A stretch of DNA of 64,000 nucleotides from Candidatus Hermodarchaeum yapensis (lineage in GTDB: Archaea; Asgardarchaeota; Hermodarchaeia; Hermodarchaeales; Hermodarchaeaceae): NCBI GenBank assembly GCA_016840405.1, contig JAEOSK010000009.1, positions 1 through 64,000 of the forward strand, read 5' to 3'. Below, piece by piece: positions 17,245-26,711 of the stretch. Position numbers and translations under genes: made by a program. Each line of letters opens with the position of its first letter. The stretch's first letter is position 1. The notes beneath the pieces were generated by a model that was not told the DNA's origin, searched no databases, and was given only the letters and a program-made list of their open reading frames with translations.

Positions 17245-17544
17245 ATGGTTAAGAAGAATAAACCCATTTCAAAGCAATCCTCCAAGGGCGAAAAAAAGAA
17301 AGAAGAGACAAAGAGCCGTCACGAAGCCGTAAGACGTGAACTCGTGATCAGTGAAGACCAAAAACAGGAAATGGAAAAAGAAATTCCTACAATGCGTGTG
17401 ATTACACCTAGTGCAATTGCCCAAAAATATGGAGTCCGCGTTAGCATTGCAAAGGCGGTATTAACAGAGTTAGAATCAAAGGGACTAATTCGTCAAGTGA
17501 TCTCTGAAGGAAAATTCAAGTTATATTCTAAAACATCAGCCTAG
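17245..17544 (+). CDS. rps25e: Small ribosomal subunit protein S25e
   Basis: 99-residue protein of the eukaryote-type small subunit. A lysine-rich N-terminal tail (about 1-45) is followed by the S25e winged-helix: TMRVITPSAIAQKYGVRVSIAKAVLTELESKG (residues split across about 49-80) and the closing strand. S25e is present in TACK and Asgard archaea and eukaryotes but patchy elsewhere, a useful lineage clue. ATG start follows an AGAAGG sequence. Confidence 0.9.
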   Translation: MVKKNKPISKQSSKGEKKKEETKSRHEAVRRELVISEDQKQEMEKEIPTMRVITPSAIAQKYGVRVSIAKAVLTELESKGLIRQVISEGKFKLYSKTSA

Positions 17545-17559
17545 CAAAGAGGTATCTAC

Positions 17560-17949
17560 ATGAATGCCTCTACACTCACACCTAAAATCCCTTTAGAAAT
17601 CATAATCAATAATGATATCAAACTTGAGGGAGAGCTACAAAGCATCCTATCCCCTCGAACTATTGACCGGATAGTTCCAAAACTTCCTATCGCCAGCCGA
17701 ATACACCTTTGGAAAAAGGAACTGTACTTTGAAATAGGAATTCGTATGGGATCTGAAAAGTCTGTTTCCACCTGCAACGCAGGTGACATCGTATATTGGC
17801 CCCAAGGTGATGCGGTTTGTCTCTTTTTTGAAGAAATGACGCCATTTAACAAAGTCAATCCATTAGGTCAATTTGAAACGGTTAATTTTGAAAGTGTATT
17901 TAACAAAATTCAATCCGGAATGCCAGTAGTGCTTCGAAAACGGGTTTAA
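17560..17949 (+). CDS. Cyclophilin-like fold protein (TM1367/DUF369 type)
   Basis: 129-residue protein with the cyclophilin-like beta-barrel pattern of the archaeal DUF369 family: an IEIIINN-type first strand, an ASRIHLWKKELYFEIG segment, GDIVYWPQGDAVCLFFEE and a C-terminal region with PLGQ. Prolyl isomerase activity has not been shown for this group. Sits 15 bp after the S25e gene, probably co-transcribed. Confidence 0.72.
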   Translation: MNASTLTPKIPLEIIINNDIKLEGELQSILSPRTIDRIVPKLPIASRIHLWKKELYFEIGIRMGSEKSVSTCNAGDIVYWPQGDAVCLFFEEMTPFNKVNPLGQFETVNFESVFNKIQSGMPVVLRKRV

Positions 17950-18044
17950 CCCATATAAAACTCTGTTTTGCTTCTGAACATTGCGTGTGATTGATTGTAG
18001 AATTTGAGGGGTTTTTAATTTCCCTTCTTAAGAAAGAAAATAGC

Positions 18045-19727
18045 ATGAAACACAAAACACCAGTAATTTCATTATTCATGATTCTACTATTATCCACTTC
18101 GATTTCATTTTGTAATTTGGTGCTAACTCAAGATTGTTTCACACAGATAGTCTCTCTTAGTATAAACAAACCATCACTGGAAATTGGTGAAGTCCTTCAA
18201 GTTCATATTGTATATGATTTGTATTATGATCCTTTAGATCCTCTTGGAATAGGCTCTGTGAGTATCACAATTGGTATCCAAGGCGAAATCGATTTTATTA
18301 CACAATATGAGTTTTCGGACGCAGGTTTCAACATAAACAAAGTGATCACAATGGATATTTCTCCCCCTCACTGGGCACCTAATGGAACTGGACAAATAGG
18401 AATCGTCAGAGTGGAGGCATGGGTACAAGATTCTTTTGGAGCAATGACTGACTCCGTTGAGCACCCATTTACAGTGTTGCGAAGCGCGCTCATCATTGAC
18501 CTTACACCTCTCCCACCAACAATATTCTACCATGAAATAATCAATCTTTCAGGTTCTCTTCATAATCCCAATAATGCTTCAATCCCCATTCCCAATCACA
18601 GAATTGATATTGTGATATTTCAAGAAACCCAAATTATCCAATCATATTTACAAAACACTACACTGCAATCAAGTTTCACTCAAAGTATTGACACTGAACT
18701 TATCGGTACTGGCAGATTCAATTGTAACATTACTGCACAGGCAAATGATGACTATGCACAAGAAAAGACTTCTTTTTCCTTCTTTGTGTCCAACGGTAAT
18801 CTCACACTGTCTATAACATCAAACGCGTCAGTAATACAAACTTACTACCCGTTAATGAATAATTGCTCAGTATTGGTGTCTGCAACTCTTAATTGCCAAT
18901 TAGTTAGCCACAGCGTCGATGATGCTAATGTAACCTGCAGTTTTGGTAATTCGACAAAACCAATGAGTTACCTTGGGCAAAACCAATTTTTTGCTGTTCT
19001 AACTGCACCTTACTATCCTGGTAATTATTCAATCACTGTTCTAGCTTCCCTTCCTAATCATAATCCCATTAACAACTCAATACTAATCCAAGTTGTACAA
19101 CGGAAAGCACTCATCCAGTTGAGATCAAACTGTTCATTGGCTGCATATGGTGATACTATTCAATTGACAATACATGCAATTGATGAGACTACACAGATTC
19201 CTCTCACCAACAAAATCTGCTCCGTTTTCTTTCTTAATCAATCAATTTGGAATTTACTGGCACAATTGATGTTAGATGAAAATGGAATTGCTGAATTATA
19301 TTGGCAAGCACAAAATGTAGGTGATCAAGATTTCATCTTCAAGACAACGCTCAATGGGGATCCTGAGTATGCAACTGAAGAAATTAAACACACTGTAATA
19401 AACACTCATGAATTTCGATTCTTTCTCAACACCTCAATCAATGCTGTTCGTCAAAGTATTACGAACTATTCAATTCAAATCACTACCTTGGATTTCCAAC
19501 CACTTTCAAATATCAATGTAAGCTTGATTGAAATCTTGACCAACATATCATGGTGCACTATCACTACAAATGCTTCAGGATCCGCAATTCTATCCTGGTA
19601 CATCGATAGTCAATATGACCTTGGAATTCATGAATTCCTATTAACCGCACAAGACGAGTCCGTTCCGATTGGTTCAATTCCAATCACGATGGTAATATTT
19701 GAACAAACAATTTTGGAAATAGTGTAA
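18045..19727 (+). CDS. Secreted multi-Ig-like surface protein
   Basis: 560 residues with an N-terminal Sec-type signal (basic start, then a hydrophobic run to about residue 24). The rest is strand-rich, with repeated Ig-like/adhesin-type beta-sandwich units and many Asn-X-Ser/Thr sequons (N-glycosylation). No C-terminal anchor is visible. Start ATG 18045 gives a clean signal peptide; an upstream ATG at 17991 would add 18 residues. Likely a cell-surface protein; the binding partner is unknown. Resembles in style the protein at 25510. Confidence 0.68.
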   Translation: MKHKTPVISLFMILLLSTSISFCNLVLTQDCFTQIVSLSINKPSLEIGEVLQVHIVYDLYYDPLDPLGIGSVSITIGIQGEIDFITQYEFSDAGFNINKVITMDISPPHWAPNGTGQIGIVRVEAWVQDSFGAMTDSVEHPFTVLRSALIIDLTPLPPTIFYHEIINLSGSLHNPNNASIPIPNHRIDIVIFQETQIIQSYLQNTTLQSSFTQSIDTELIGTGRFNCNITAQANDDYAQEKTSFSFFVSNGNLTLSITSNASVIQTYYPLMNNCSVLVSATLNCQLVSHSVDDANVTCSFGNSTKPMSYLGQNQFFAVLTAPYYPGNYSITVLASLPNHNPINNSILIQVVQRKALIQLRSNCSLAAYGDTIQLTIHAIDETTQIPLTNKICSVFFLNQSIWNLLAQLMLDENGIAELYWQAQNVGDQDFIFKTTLNGDPEYATEEIKHTVINTHEFRFFLNTSINAVRQSITNYSIQITTLDFQPLSNINVSLIEILTNISWCTITTNASGSAILSWYIDSQYDLGIHEFLLTAQDESVPIGSIPITMVIFEQTILEIV

Positions 19728-19832
19728 TCTCTTGAAAAGGTTTAATCTGAGAGTAGCTACACTTGTAAGAGAACAGGAAGTAATCGTTACTTCAATATCT
19801 ACATGGTTAGCATAATCGGAGCGTAACAACCC

Positions 19833-21936
19833 TTGAAACGTGATCAACGTTTTAGAGAATTATTACAGCTAATGACTAATCCTGATAATATCCGGAATAT
19901 TGGGATAATTGCACACATAGATCATGGAAAAACCACACTTACTGACTCATTACTTGCTAATGCTGGACTGCTCTCATCAAGTCTTGTGGGTCAAGCACGG
20001 GCATTAGATTTCCTTGAAGAAGAGCAACGTCGAGGAAACGTAATTGCGAATTATCGCAGACGCCTCAATAACGATAAAATCTGCTAACATATCATTGCTC
20101 CATGATTATCAGGGAAAGCGCTATGTGGTCAATTTAGTTGATACTCCAGGACATATCGATTTTAGTGGGAAAGTAACCAGGGCCATGCGTGCCATTGATG
20201 GCGCTATTGTTGTCGTAGATGCAGTAGAGGGAGTAATGGCACAAACAGAAAGTGTAATTCGATCAGCAATCAAAGAACGAGTTCAACCAGTTCTATTCAT
20301 TAATAAAATTGATCGATTAATTCGGGAACTAAAGCTTTCAGCACACCAAATTCAGGAAAAACTAACGGAAATAATTCAAGAAACCAATAATGTTATCGAA
20401 GTAGCATTCGAATCAGAAAATGACTTTGATTGGACTGTGAGCACCCAAGCCAACACAGTTGCTTTTGGTTCTGCACTTCATAAATGGGCTTTCACAGTCG
20501 AGCAAATGAAAAAAGAAAGCCTTCATTTTAAGGATATCATAGAAAGTTATCAGAACAACGAATATGAAAAATTAATCGCTCTGCTCCCCATTCATCTACC
20601 AATCCTGAATATGATTTTAGATCACCTTCCGTCACCAATTAAAGCCCAATCATATCGTACCAAATATATTTGGAAAGGCGATCTTCAATCCCCAGCCGGA
20701 GTTGCATTGCGCAGCTGCAAACCGGAAAACCCTCTTTTTATTGGGATTACAAAAATCGTTACCAAATCAAAGCACGGTCCTGTGGGAGTTGGTCGTATTT
20801 TTTCAGGCACCATTAGAAAAGGGTCTCAAATACAGGTTTTCCCATCAGACCAACTACACAAAGCTCAACGGATAACTTTGTTCATGGGTGCTCGACAAGT
20901 CGTTATTCCTTCTTTGACTGCAGGTAACATATGTGGGATAATCGGTCTTGAAGATATTCAAGCGGGAGATACAATCACTGGGCAAAATATTCCTCAAGGT
21001 ATGGTTTCATTTGAAGAAATCACTTATGCTAGCGACCCCGTTGTGACCATCGCAATAGAGCCAAAACACCCTAGGGAACTACCACGATTGCTATCTCTTC
21101 TTGAAACAATTTCAAAAGGAGATCCTAATTTAATTTTTTCAGTAAATGAGCAAACGGGAGAGAATCTACTCTCAGGTTTAGGTCTATTACATTTAGAAAT
21201 CGCCCTAAAGGACATTGAGGAATTAGGAGTCCAAGTGGACGCTTCTGATCCAATTGTACTCTACCGTGAGACACCTAATACCAGCATCATAATGCCTGAA
21301 ATGCATCAAAGCCCAAATGAACAAAATGAAATAAAATTGGAAATCTCTCCCCACGACACCACTACTATTGAAGATGAGATAATGTATCAGGATAATCGGA
21401 ATAACTTGCTAACGGTTATTTCTTCAATATCAATTCCTGAATCAGATAGTACGTCGATAATCGCCGGTTTTAATTGGGCTATGGAAAGGGGTCCTCTCTG
21501 TTCAGAGCCTATGGGCCTTACACTCATCAAAATCACCGACATTAAACTCAGTGACAATTTAGCTGAAAGAGGAAGAGTAGAACTGATGTCCATGGTTAAG
21601 GAGGCAATTTTCAAAGCCTTTGAAGTAGGATCACCAACGCTTCTTGAACCAATATATACAATACAAGTAGTAGTCCCTAATGAATATTTGAAGAATATTA
21701 CAGGAGTTATTATTTCAAAACGTGGACAAGTTGAAAAAGTTGACCATAAAGAGATACTAGTGACAATAACAGGAGTACTACCTGTAAGTGAATCATTTGA
21801 TTTAGCTGATATTCTTCGATCAAAGTCCGCTGGGAAGGCAATTTGGCAAACGAAGTTTTCTCATTGGAAAGTTATACCAAGTCAGCGGGCTAAAACCATA
21901 ATATCAGAAATTAGGAAAAGAAGAGGTCTAAGTTGA
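19833..21936 (+). CDS. EF-2 paralogue GTPase, interrupted by a 31-nt intron
   Basis: Translation-elongation-factor-2-like GTPase, predicted 690 residues after removal of 20038-20068. G1 is AHIDHGKTT (about 26-34). Switch I RRG-ITIKSAN is restored only by splicing. DTPGH and NKID follow, with domains II-V ending in a typical EF-2 C-terminal region. In domain IV the diphthamide motif (HRGPAQ in archaeal EF-2) is replaced by ERGRVE, so the modified histidine is absent. Asgard archaea are known to carry a second EF-2 lacking diphthamide, which this matches. Read without splicing, the gene breaks into frames of 84 and 630 codons. TTG start at 19833 with GGAG 11 nt upstream. Confidence 0.88.
20038..20068 (+). 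other. BHB intron in EF-2 paralogue mRNA
   Basis: 31 nt, not a multiple of three, carrying an in-frame stop for one side. Flanks fold as a bulge-helix-bulge: GAGG (20032-20035) pairs with CCTC (20063-20066). The 3-nt bulges are AAA (20036-20038) and AAT (20067-20069). The intron stem is CGT/ACG plus TGCGA/TCGCA with loop ATTA. Cutting after the second base of each bulge joins GGAA to TAACG and yields codons GGA ATA ACG ATA (G-I-T-I), exactly the conserved switch I. Confidence 0.85.
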
Positions 21937-21949
21937 GGAGGGATACAAA

Positions 21950-22447
21950 ATCGTTCTTCGAGTTGCCGTGATTGGAAGTAGTGGGAAGATTTCACCTGAG
22001 CTAAGTCGTGTTGCTGAAAAAATAGGTAAAGAAATTGCTCGTAGAGGAGCAATCCTGATTTCTGGCGGGAGAGATGGGGTTATGGAGGCGGTTTCTAAAG
22101 GGGCAAAGGATGAGAATGGATTGGTAGTAGGTATTCTCCCAGAAGATACTGAGGTTAAAGCAAATCCGTATCTTGATATTGCCATTTTAACAGGAATTGG
22201 ATTAGCCCGCAATTATATCAATGTCGTTTCTAGTGATGCAATAATTAGCATTGCCGGGTCAGGAGGAACATTAAGTGAAATTGGATACGCGATTGCTTTA
22301 CAAAAACCATTGATTCTGTTAATGGGGACTGGAGGCGTTACTGACTTGATAGCTAGCCACCATTCGTTGTTTCCAAATGCAACTATTCATTTAGCAGAAA
22401 CACCCTCTGAAGCAGTTAATTTGGTATTTCGTAGTTATTCCAAATGA
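21950..22447 (+). CDS. TIGR00725/LOG-family Rossmann protein
   Basis: Lysine-decarboxylase-fold (LOG-like) protein of the TIGR00725 group, about 165 residues. It has VAVIGSSGK, then LISGGRDGVMEAVSKGA and GSGGTLSEIGYAIALQKP, the family's nucleotide-binding loops. Exact activity is not known for this group; molybdenum-cofactor carrier proteins are relatives. The strong site GAGGAGGGA (21935-21943) is ideally placed for a start near 21950, where the codon is ATC. The first standard start, GTG 21968, would cut away the first beta strand. The start given is therefore a guess. Confidence 0.75.
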   Translation: MVLRVAVIGSSGKISPELSRVAEKIGKEIARRGAILISGGRDGVMEAVSKGAKDENGLVVGILPEDTEVKANPYLDIAILTGIGLARNYINVVSSDAIISIAGSGGTLSEIGYAIALQKPLILLMGTGGVTDLIASHHSLFPNATIHLAETPSEAVNLVFRSYSK

Positions 22448-22467
22448 AAACGACTGCATTTAGAATG

Positions 22468-22734
22468 TTACCCAAAGATATACTGCCACGGTGGGTTAAA
22501 TACAAACCATTGTATTGCGATAAAAAGTATGATTCCCCCAAGAACCATTTTCTTCCCCTTTTTTGGATTAGACCCCGTGAACCAGTTAATGAGCCCTAAT
22601 GCGATGAGGAGTACTGCATTAAATATTCCGATTAAAAGTAGGAGGTTCCAACCTGTAAGTAGGTAATATTCAATTTGTTCGAGGAGTTGTTGAAAGGAAA
22701 GATTTGATTCTGGGATAGTGAACGTAGTTTTCAC
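22468..22734 (-). CDS. Small two-helix membrane protein
   Basis: About 88 residues, with two hydrophobic helices separated by a basic loop (GSNPKKGKK) and a tryptophan-rich end. This hairpin topology recalls TrbC/VirB2-like or pilin-like small proteins, but similarity is only topological. I place the start at GTG 22734; TTG 22761 would overlap the divergent radical SAM gene. The ending is convergent with the LOG-family gene, 20 bp away. Confidence 0.5.
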   Translation of the reverse strand: MKTTFTIPESNLSFQQLLEQIEYYLLTGWNLLLLIGIFNAVLLIALGLINWFTGSNPKKGKKMVLGGIILFIAIQWFVFNPPWQYIFG

Positions 22735-22747
22735 CCAACATTTTCTT

Positions 22748-23929
22748 ATGAAGAGATACAAAAACTCCCAAAAAGGAAGGGAATTAATACAAACAGGTAA
22801 TTACAATCAAATTAGTGAAGAAAATATGTGGCGGTTAACAAGAGGTGATGCTGTCACTGTCTGGTCAAATGAGATAGTTGCTAAAAGATTTGCCAGGTAC
22901 CGATCGATAATTGATCTTCAACTTCCTGCGAGATACCTAATTGCTCGTAACATAGCTGTTGATTATTCTCCCTCAGATACCCTTACAAACCTTTGGAAGA
23001 GCCATAATAAAGCTCAAAGAGAATTCCAAAAGCAATTCTCCAAAATTAAGAATGAAACATTCGAGATGAGAGAGGAACCCATTTCTCCTTCTTTTATTGA
23101 TTTGAAAGCGACAATAGCGGATCGAATTCTCCATCAATGTCATTTTTGTGAACGGAAGTGTAACGTAGATAGGGCTGAAAAACTAGGTTTTTGCAATGTA
23201 GATCACACAAGTTACATCTCCTCTGCTTTTCTGCACACGGGGGAAGAGCCTCCCCTTGTTCCTTCAGGTACGATATTCTTCAGTGGGTGTAACTTTCGAT
23301 GTGCCCATTGTCAAAATTATGATATTTCGTGTAACCCTACCAACGGAAGCAAAGTTTCACAAACACAATTAGCAAAAATTGCAGATGAATTAGCATCACA
23401 GGGTGCCAAGAACATCAATTATGTCGGTGGTGATCCAACCCCTCATCTACACACAATTCTCTCATCTTTAAGATTGCAAAAATTCAACATCACCCAGCTT
23501 TGGAATTCTAATATGTATTTATCCATGGAATCAATGGACCTTCTTACCGACATTATCGATTTCTGGCTCCCTGATCTCAAATATTTCTCTGACCAATGTG
23601 CTGAGAGAATCTCCGATGCACAAGATTATCCAGCAATAGTCACCCGTAACATTAAGATTGCATATGAAAAGGGGACTAAGGAGATGATTATTCGCCTCTT
23701 GGTATTACCCAACCATCTACATTGCTGTGTAATTCCTATTCTAGATTGGATAGCTGAAAACACGCCTTTGGCCCTAGTCAATATAATGGCACAATATCGA
23801 CCTTTATGGAAAGTGTTAGAAAAACCTGAAATCTACAAAGACATCTCACGTCGCGTTAGTAGTGAGGAAATGCATCAAGCCTATGACCATGCAAAAGCAC
23901 TCGGTCTAGAATTTAGATCAGTGAGCTAG
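22748..23929 (+). CDS. Radical SAM protein, PflX/COG1313 type
   Basis: 393 residues. Residues about 125-150 hold a cysteine-rich segment (CHFCERKC...GFC) typical of the COG1313 group. The radical SAM cluster motif CNFRCAHC follows at about 180, then YVGGDPTPH. Proteins of this group resemble pyruvate formate-lyase activating enzymes, but their targets are unknown. About 110 residues precede the catalytic part, longer than usual. Start ATG 22748; an ATG 30 nt upstream lies in the divergent neighbour. Confidence 0.82.
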   Translation: MKRYKNSQKGRELIQTGNYNQISEENMWRLTRGDAVTVWSNEIVAKRFARYRSIIDLQLPARYLIARNIAVDYSPSDTLTNLWKSHNKAQREFQKQFSKIKNETFEMREEPISPSFIDLKATIADRILHQCHFCERKCNVDRAEKLGFCNVDHTSYISSAFLHTGEEPPLVPSGTIFFSGCNFRCAHCQNYDISCNPTNGSKVSQTQLAKIADELASQGAKNINYVGGDPTPHLHTILSSLRLQKFNITQLWNSNMYLSMESMDLLTDIIDFWLPDLKYFSDQCAERISDAQDYPAIVTRNIKIAYEKGTKEMIIRLLVLPNHLHCCVIPILDWIAENTPLALVNIMAQYRPLWKVLEKPEIYKDISRRVSSEEMHQAYDHAKALGLEFRSVS

Positions 23930-23995
23930 ATATTGTTTGATTCAATTTTTTGTGGGGTTTTTGAGCACCAGCCATCAACCTCCTGATGTAGGCAT

Positions 23996-25513
23996 ATGCG
24001 ATTAGATTTGGACTTTGTAGCTAAGCATCTGAAATGCAAGCCATGGCGGAAAATATCCAATCAGACCATATCATCAGCAAGCCAGATACTAGACCATTGG
24101 TTGCCTCCAATATTACCTAACCTAGTTAGAGAAGACTTTCTGGAATTCTTTACAAACAAATTATCGGGAAAACTGGGTTGGCTTCGCAGCTGCGTTGATT
24201 CATCCTTTACAAAATTCAAGGTTGAATTCGGGCTAGGCGGATACCGTGGTTTACCTGACTTTATTGACTGGGATAACAAATTAGATGGACAATTTCTTGA
24301 ACACATGCTTCCTTTACTTCAATCCATTGCTGAATGCACAGATACATCAATTACTACCGCACAATTCTTCATGCTCGCAACTGAGCTTTGTAAGTTCAGC
24401 AATTTTCCTTTAAGTTCCCTTGATGTCAGCATCATCAAAACCTTCAGCCAAATGCCAACAATAACAGTTCCAGCACTAGCCAGGTTACTAGGTAATTCTT
24501 ACAAGAAAGTACGGAAGCGATGGAAGCGTTTGCAGAGACTAGGTATATGTAAGATCCAAGCAAAGGTCAACTATCCCATTTTGGGATTAGTTCCAGTTAT
24601 TATCGAACTTCATGATTCGAAAAGCGCAATAAGAAGCCCTTATCTAGTTTCGCGGCTCGAACTTTCTGGGGATTTAAGATGCAGATTTTTCATGATGGCA
24701 GTCCCCGAAAAAGAGCTTGGCACACTTTCACACTTTCTTGATTCCCATTTTGGAGCAACTCACACATTGTATGTGGTTAAAGATTTGGGACAGATAGTAG
24801 AATTCACACATTATCAAATTAACAAAGAAAATTGGAATATCGATTGGAAAAAATTACTAATTGGCGTCCATTTATTACACAATGATTGGATTGATCAGGA
24901 TACCTCATATTATGACGAGGAGGAGCACCAAACCCTTCGCCTATATTTCCCTGATGACAAAGATAAGCGATTAATTCCTATTTTGATGTCTGATGCTCGT
25001 GTGAAACTAGAAAAACTTGCTCAAATTTCAGGAATGAGTATTGCCCAAGCTAGTCGCCGAAAATCCAAATTAGTTGAACTCGGTGTTTTGAGACTTGAAC
25101 CACTAATAAGACGTGTAGGATTAATCGAAGACATAGTCATTCGAATGAAAAAGGGAGATGCTCGAATACATGGCTTAGTTAAGGAACTACCTCAAGCGTG
25201 GATAAGACACCTTACTGAATTCCGCTCTGGTAACAAGGAAATCTTGGTATACGCGACTCTACCTGCAGGATCTTTTGCTTTAATGCGATACTATCTCAGC
25301 AGATATCTTCAAACAGAATCTGATATCTACATCAGTAGCCCAGCAAGTGGAGGATGGCCACTATCCTTCGAACCCTTTGATGTTAGAAATGGTCACTGGA
25401 TGTGGCAGGATCCTGTTATTGTTGAAGAACCGAAGATATCACAATTCGAAATTCTACCAGAAATCAATCAAAGGCCAAGTGAAGGATTAACCAGTGGTGA
25501 TTCCTTAAAGTGA
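23996..25513 (+). CDS. Two-winged-helix (Lrp-like) regulator, paralogue family member 1
   Basis: 505 residues: an N-terminal helical domain of about 150 residues, a winged helix (TITVPALARLLGNSYKKVRKR, about 155-175), an Lrp/AsnC-like alpha/beta section, a second winged helix (LEKLAQISGMSIAQASRRKS, about 340-360), another alpha/beta section, and a C-terminal GHWMWQDP motif. The same layout and a G-K/H-W-x-W ending occur in the proteins at 48043 and 50126. Probably a DNA-binding regulator; its ligand is unknown. The following gene overlaps by 4 nt. Confidence 0.68.
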   Translation: MRLDLDFVAKHLKCKPWRKISNQTISSASQILDHWLPPILPNLVREDFLEFFTNKLSGKLGWLRSCVDSSFTKFKVEFGLGGYRGLPDFIDWDNKLDGQFLEHMLPLLQSIAECTDTSITTAQFFMLATELCKFSNFPLSSLDVSIIKTFSQMPTITVPALARLLGNSYKKVRKRWKRLQRLGICKIQAKVNYPILGLVPVIIELHDSKSAIRSPYLVSRLELSGDLRCRFFMMAVPEKELGTLSHFLDSHFGATHTLYVVKDLGQIVEFTHYQINKENWNIDWKKLLIGVHLLHNDWIDQDTSYYDEEEHQTLRLYFPDDKDKRLIPILMSDARVKLEKLAQISGMSIAQASRRKSKLVELGVLRLEPLIRRVGLIEDIVIRMKKGDARIHGLVKELPQAWIRHLTEFRSGNKEILVYATLPAGSFALMRYYLSRYLQTESDIYISSPASGGWPLSFEPFDVRNGHWMWQDPVIVEEPKISQFEILPEINQRPSEGLTSGDSLK

Positions 25514-26634
25514 AAGTGTTGTTGATTCTCTTGCTGGTATCCACACTACTTGGTTCTCCTGTGCCTTTACCTGAGCCTTTGACACAAACTGGTGCGTTTA
25601 GAGGAAATCCGTTTACAATTGCAGTTCAACTAAAAGACCAGAATGCTAATCCCATAGATAATGCAACGGTCCTATTTTTCCATGAAACACATGATGAATA
25701 CTTAGGAAGTGGAATAACAAACCTAACAGGCTACACTCAATTTATCTGGGAAATTCCTCCAACACATGAACTTGGACCCATTCAACTAAATGCAACCTTC
25801 CGTGGTGACCCAGAAAGATTTCTCTTACCTAGTATGATTCTAGTTCCAGTTACCATATTTGCACAACTTCAAAATAGTGTAGATATTAAAGATTCAGAAG
25901 GAAATCCAATTGATTCCCCGTTAACAGTTGGACAACAATTGTTTTTTCATATAACTGTTCAAAATGATGAACTGTCTCCCATAGAAGGTATTCTGGTTCA
26001 ACTCATTCTCGAACCAGATCAAATAATCAAAGAAGATACTACTCTACAAAATGGATCGGTAATACTGAGCTGTTTGTTTAATCAAAGTTTAGAAAACACA
26101 GTGAGCTTTACTGTTCGAAGTATGAACTATGATTTTTTCAATGGAACCGAAAGCAGTTATATCTTTACAATCGGCAAAACGTTTACGAATTTCATTGGTC
26201 TTCCTGCATTTTTGAACTTACATGAGGAAACTTTCATCACTAGCCAATTATGTCAGATATCTGGTTCTGGCATTGAAGACGCTTCAATTGAATTATTTTC
26301 CGAAACTGAATCTTTGATTACCTCAACCTTGACAGAGTCTGATGGAAGCTTTCAATTTGATCTACAAGAAATCGTTGATACAATCGAGAATCATAGATTT
26401 CTAATTCTTCGATACAATGGAAGTGGAGGTCACACAAATGCTCAAGCTATTATCGGAATTATACAGGGATTTCATGGAAATCCCTTTTCCCATTTTTTGG
26501 ACATCGTTCCATCAGCAGGGGTTTCCCCCCTTTTACAACAGTTTAGTATCATTATTATCAGTTGTTTAACTATTGGAACTACTGTTCTTACAATACGAAT
26601 GAAACGTAGTACAGGACGAATTGTATCCCACTGA
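25510..26634 (+). CDS. Secreted Ig-like protein with C-terminal anchor
   Basis: 374 residues with signal peptide (VLLILLLVSTLLGSPVP), two or three Ig-like/carboxypeptidase-regulatory-like beta units (ANPIDNATVLFF...; GIEDASIELFSETES) and a C-terminal transmembrane helix at about 343-362 followed by a basic tail. So the bulk faces outside. GTG start overlaps the stop of the regulator gene, suggesting co-expression. Function unknown. Confidence 0.7.
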   Translation: MKVLLILLLVSTLLGSPVPLPEPLTQTGAFRGNPFTIAVQLKDQNANPIDNATVLFFHETHDEYLGSGITNLTGYTQFIWEIPPTHELGPIQLNATFRGDPERFLLPSMILVPVTIFAQLQNSVDIKDSEGNPIDSPLTVGQQLFFHITVQNDELSPIEGILVQLILEPDQIIKEDTTLQNGSVILSCLFNQSLENTVSFTVRSMNYDFFNGTESSYIFTIGKTFTNFIGLPAFLNLHEETFITSQLCQISGSGIEDASIELFSETESLITSTLTESDGSFQFDLQEIVDTIENHRFLILRYNGSGGHTNAQAIIGIIQGFHGNPFSHFLDIVPSAGVSPLLQQFSIIIISCLTIGTTVLTIRMKRSTGRIVSH

Positions 26635-26711
26635 ACCGAACGTTACCTTATTGTACTGTCGAAAACTTAATCGAATAGCACCCCATCAAATGACGCGAGG
26701 TAAACTGCATA

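Noticed and set aside
19833-21936. EF-2-like gene as a frameshifted pseudogene
   Set aside because: The two halves are intact over 690 codons with all GTPase motifs, and the extra 31 nt fit BHB splicing precisely, which a random insertion would not.
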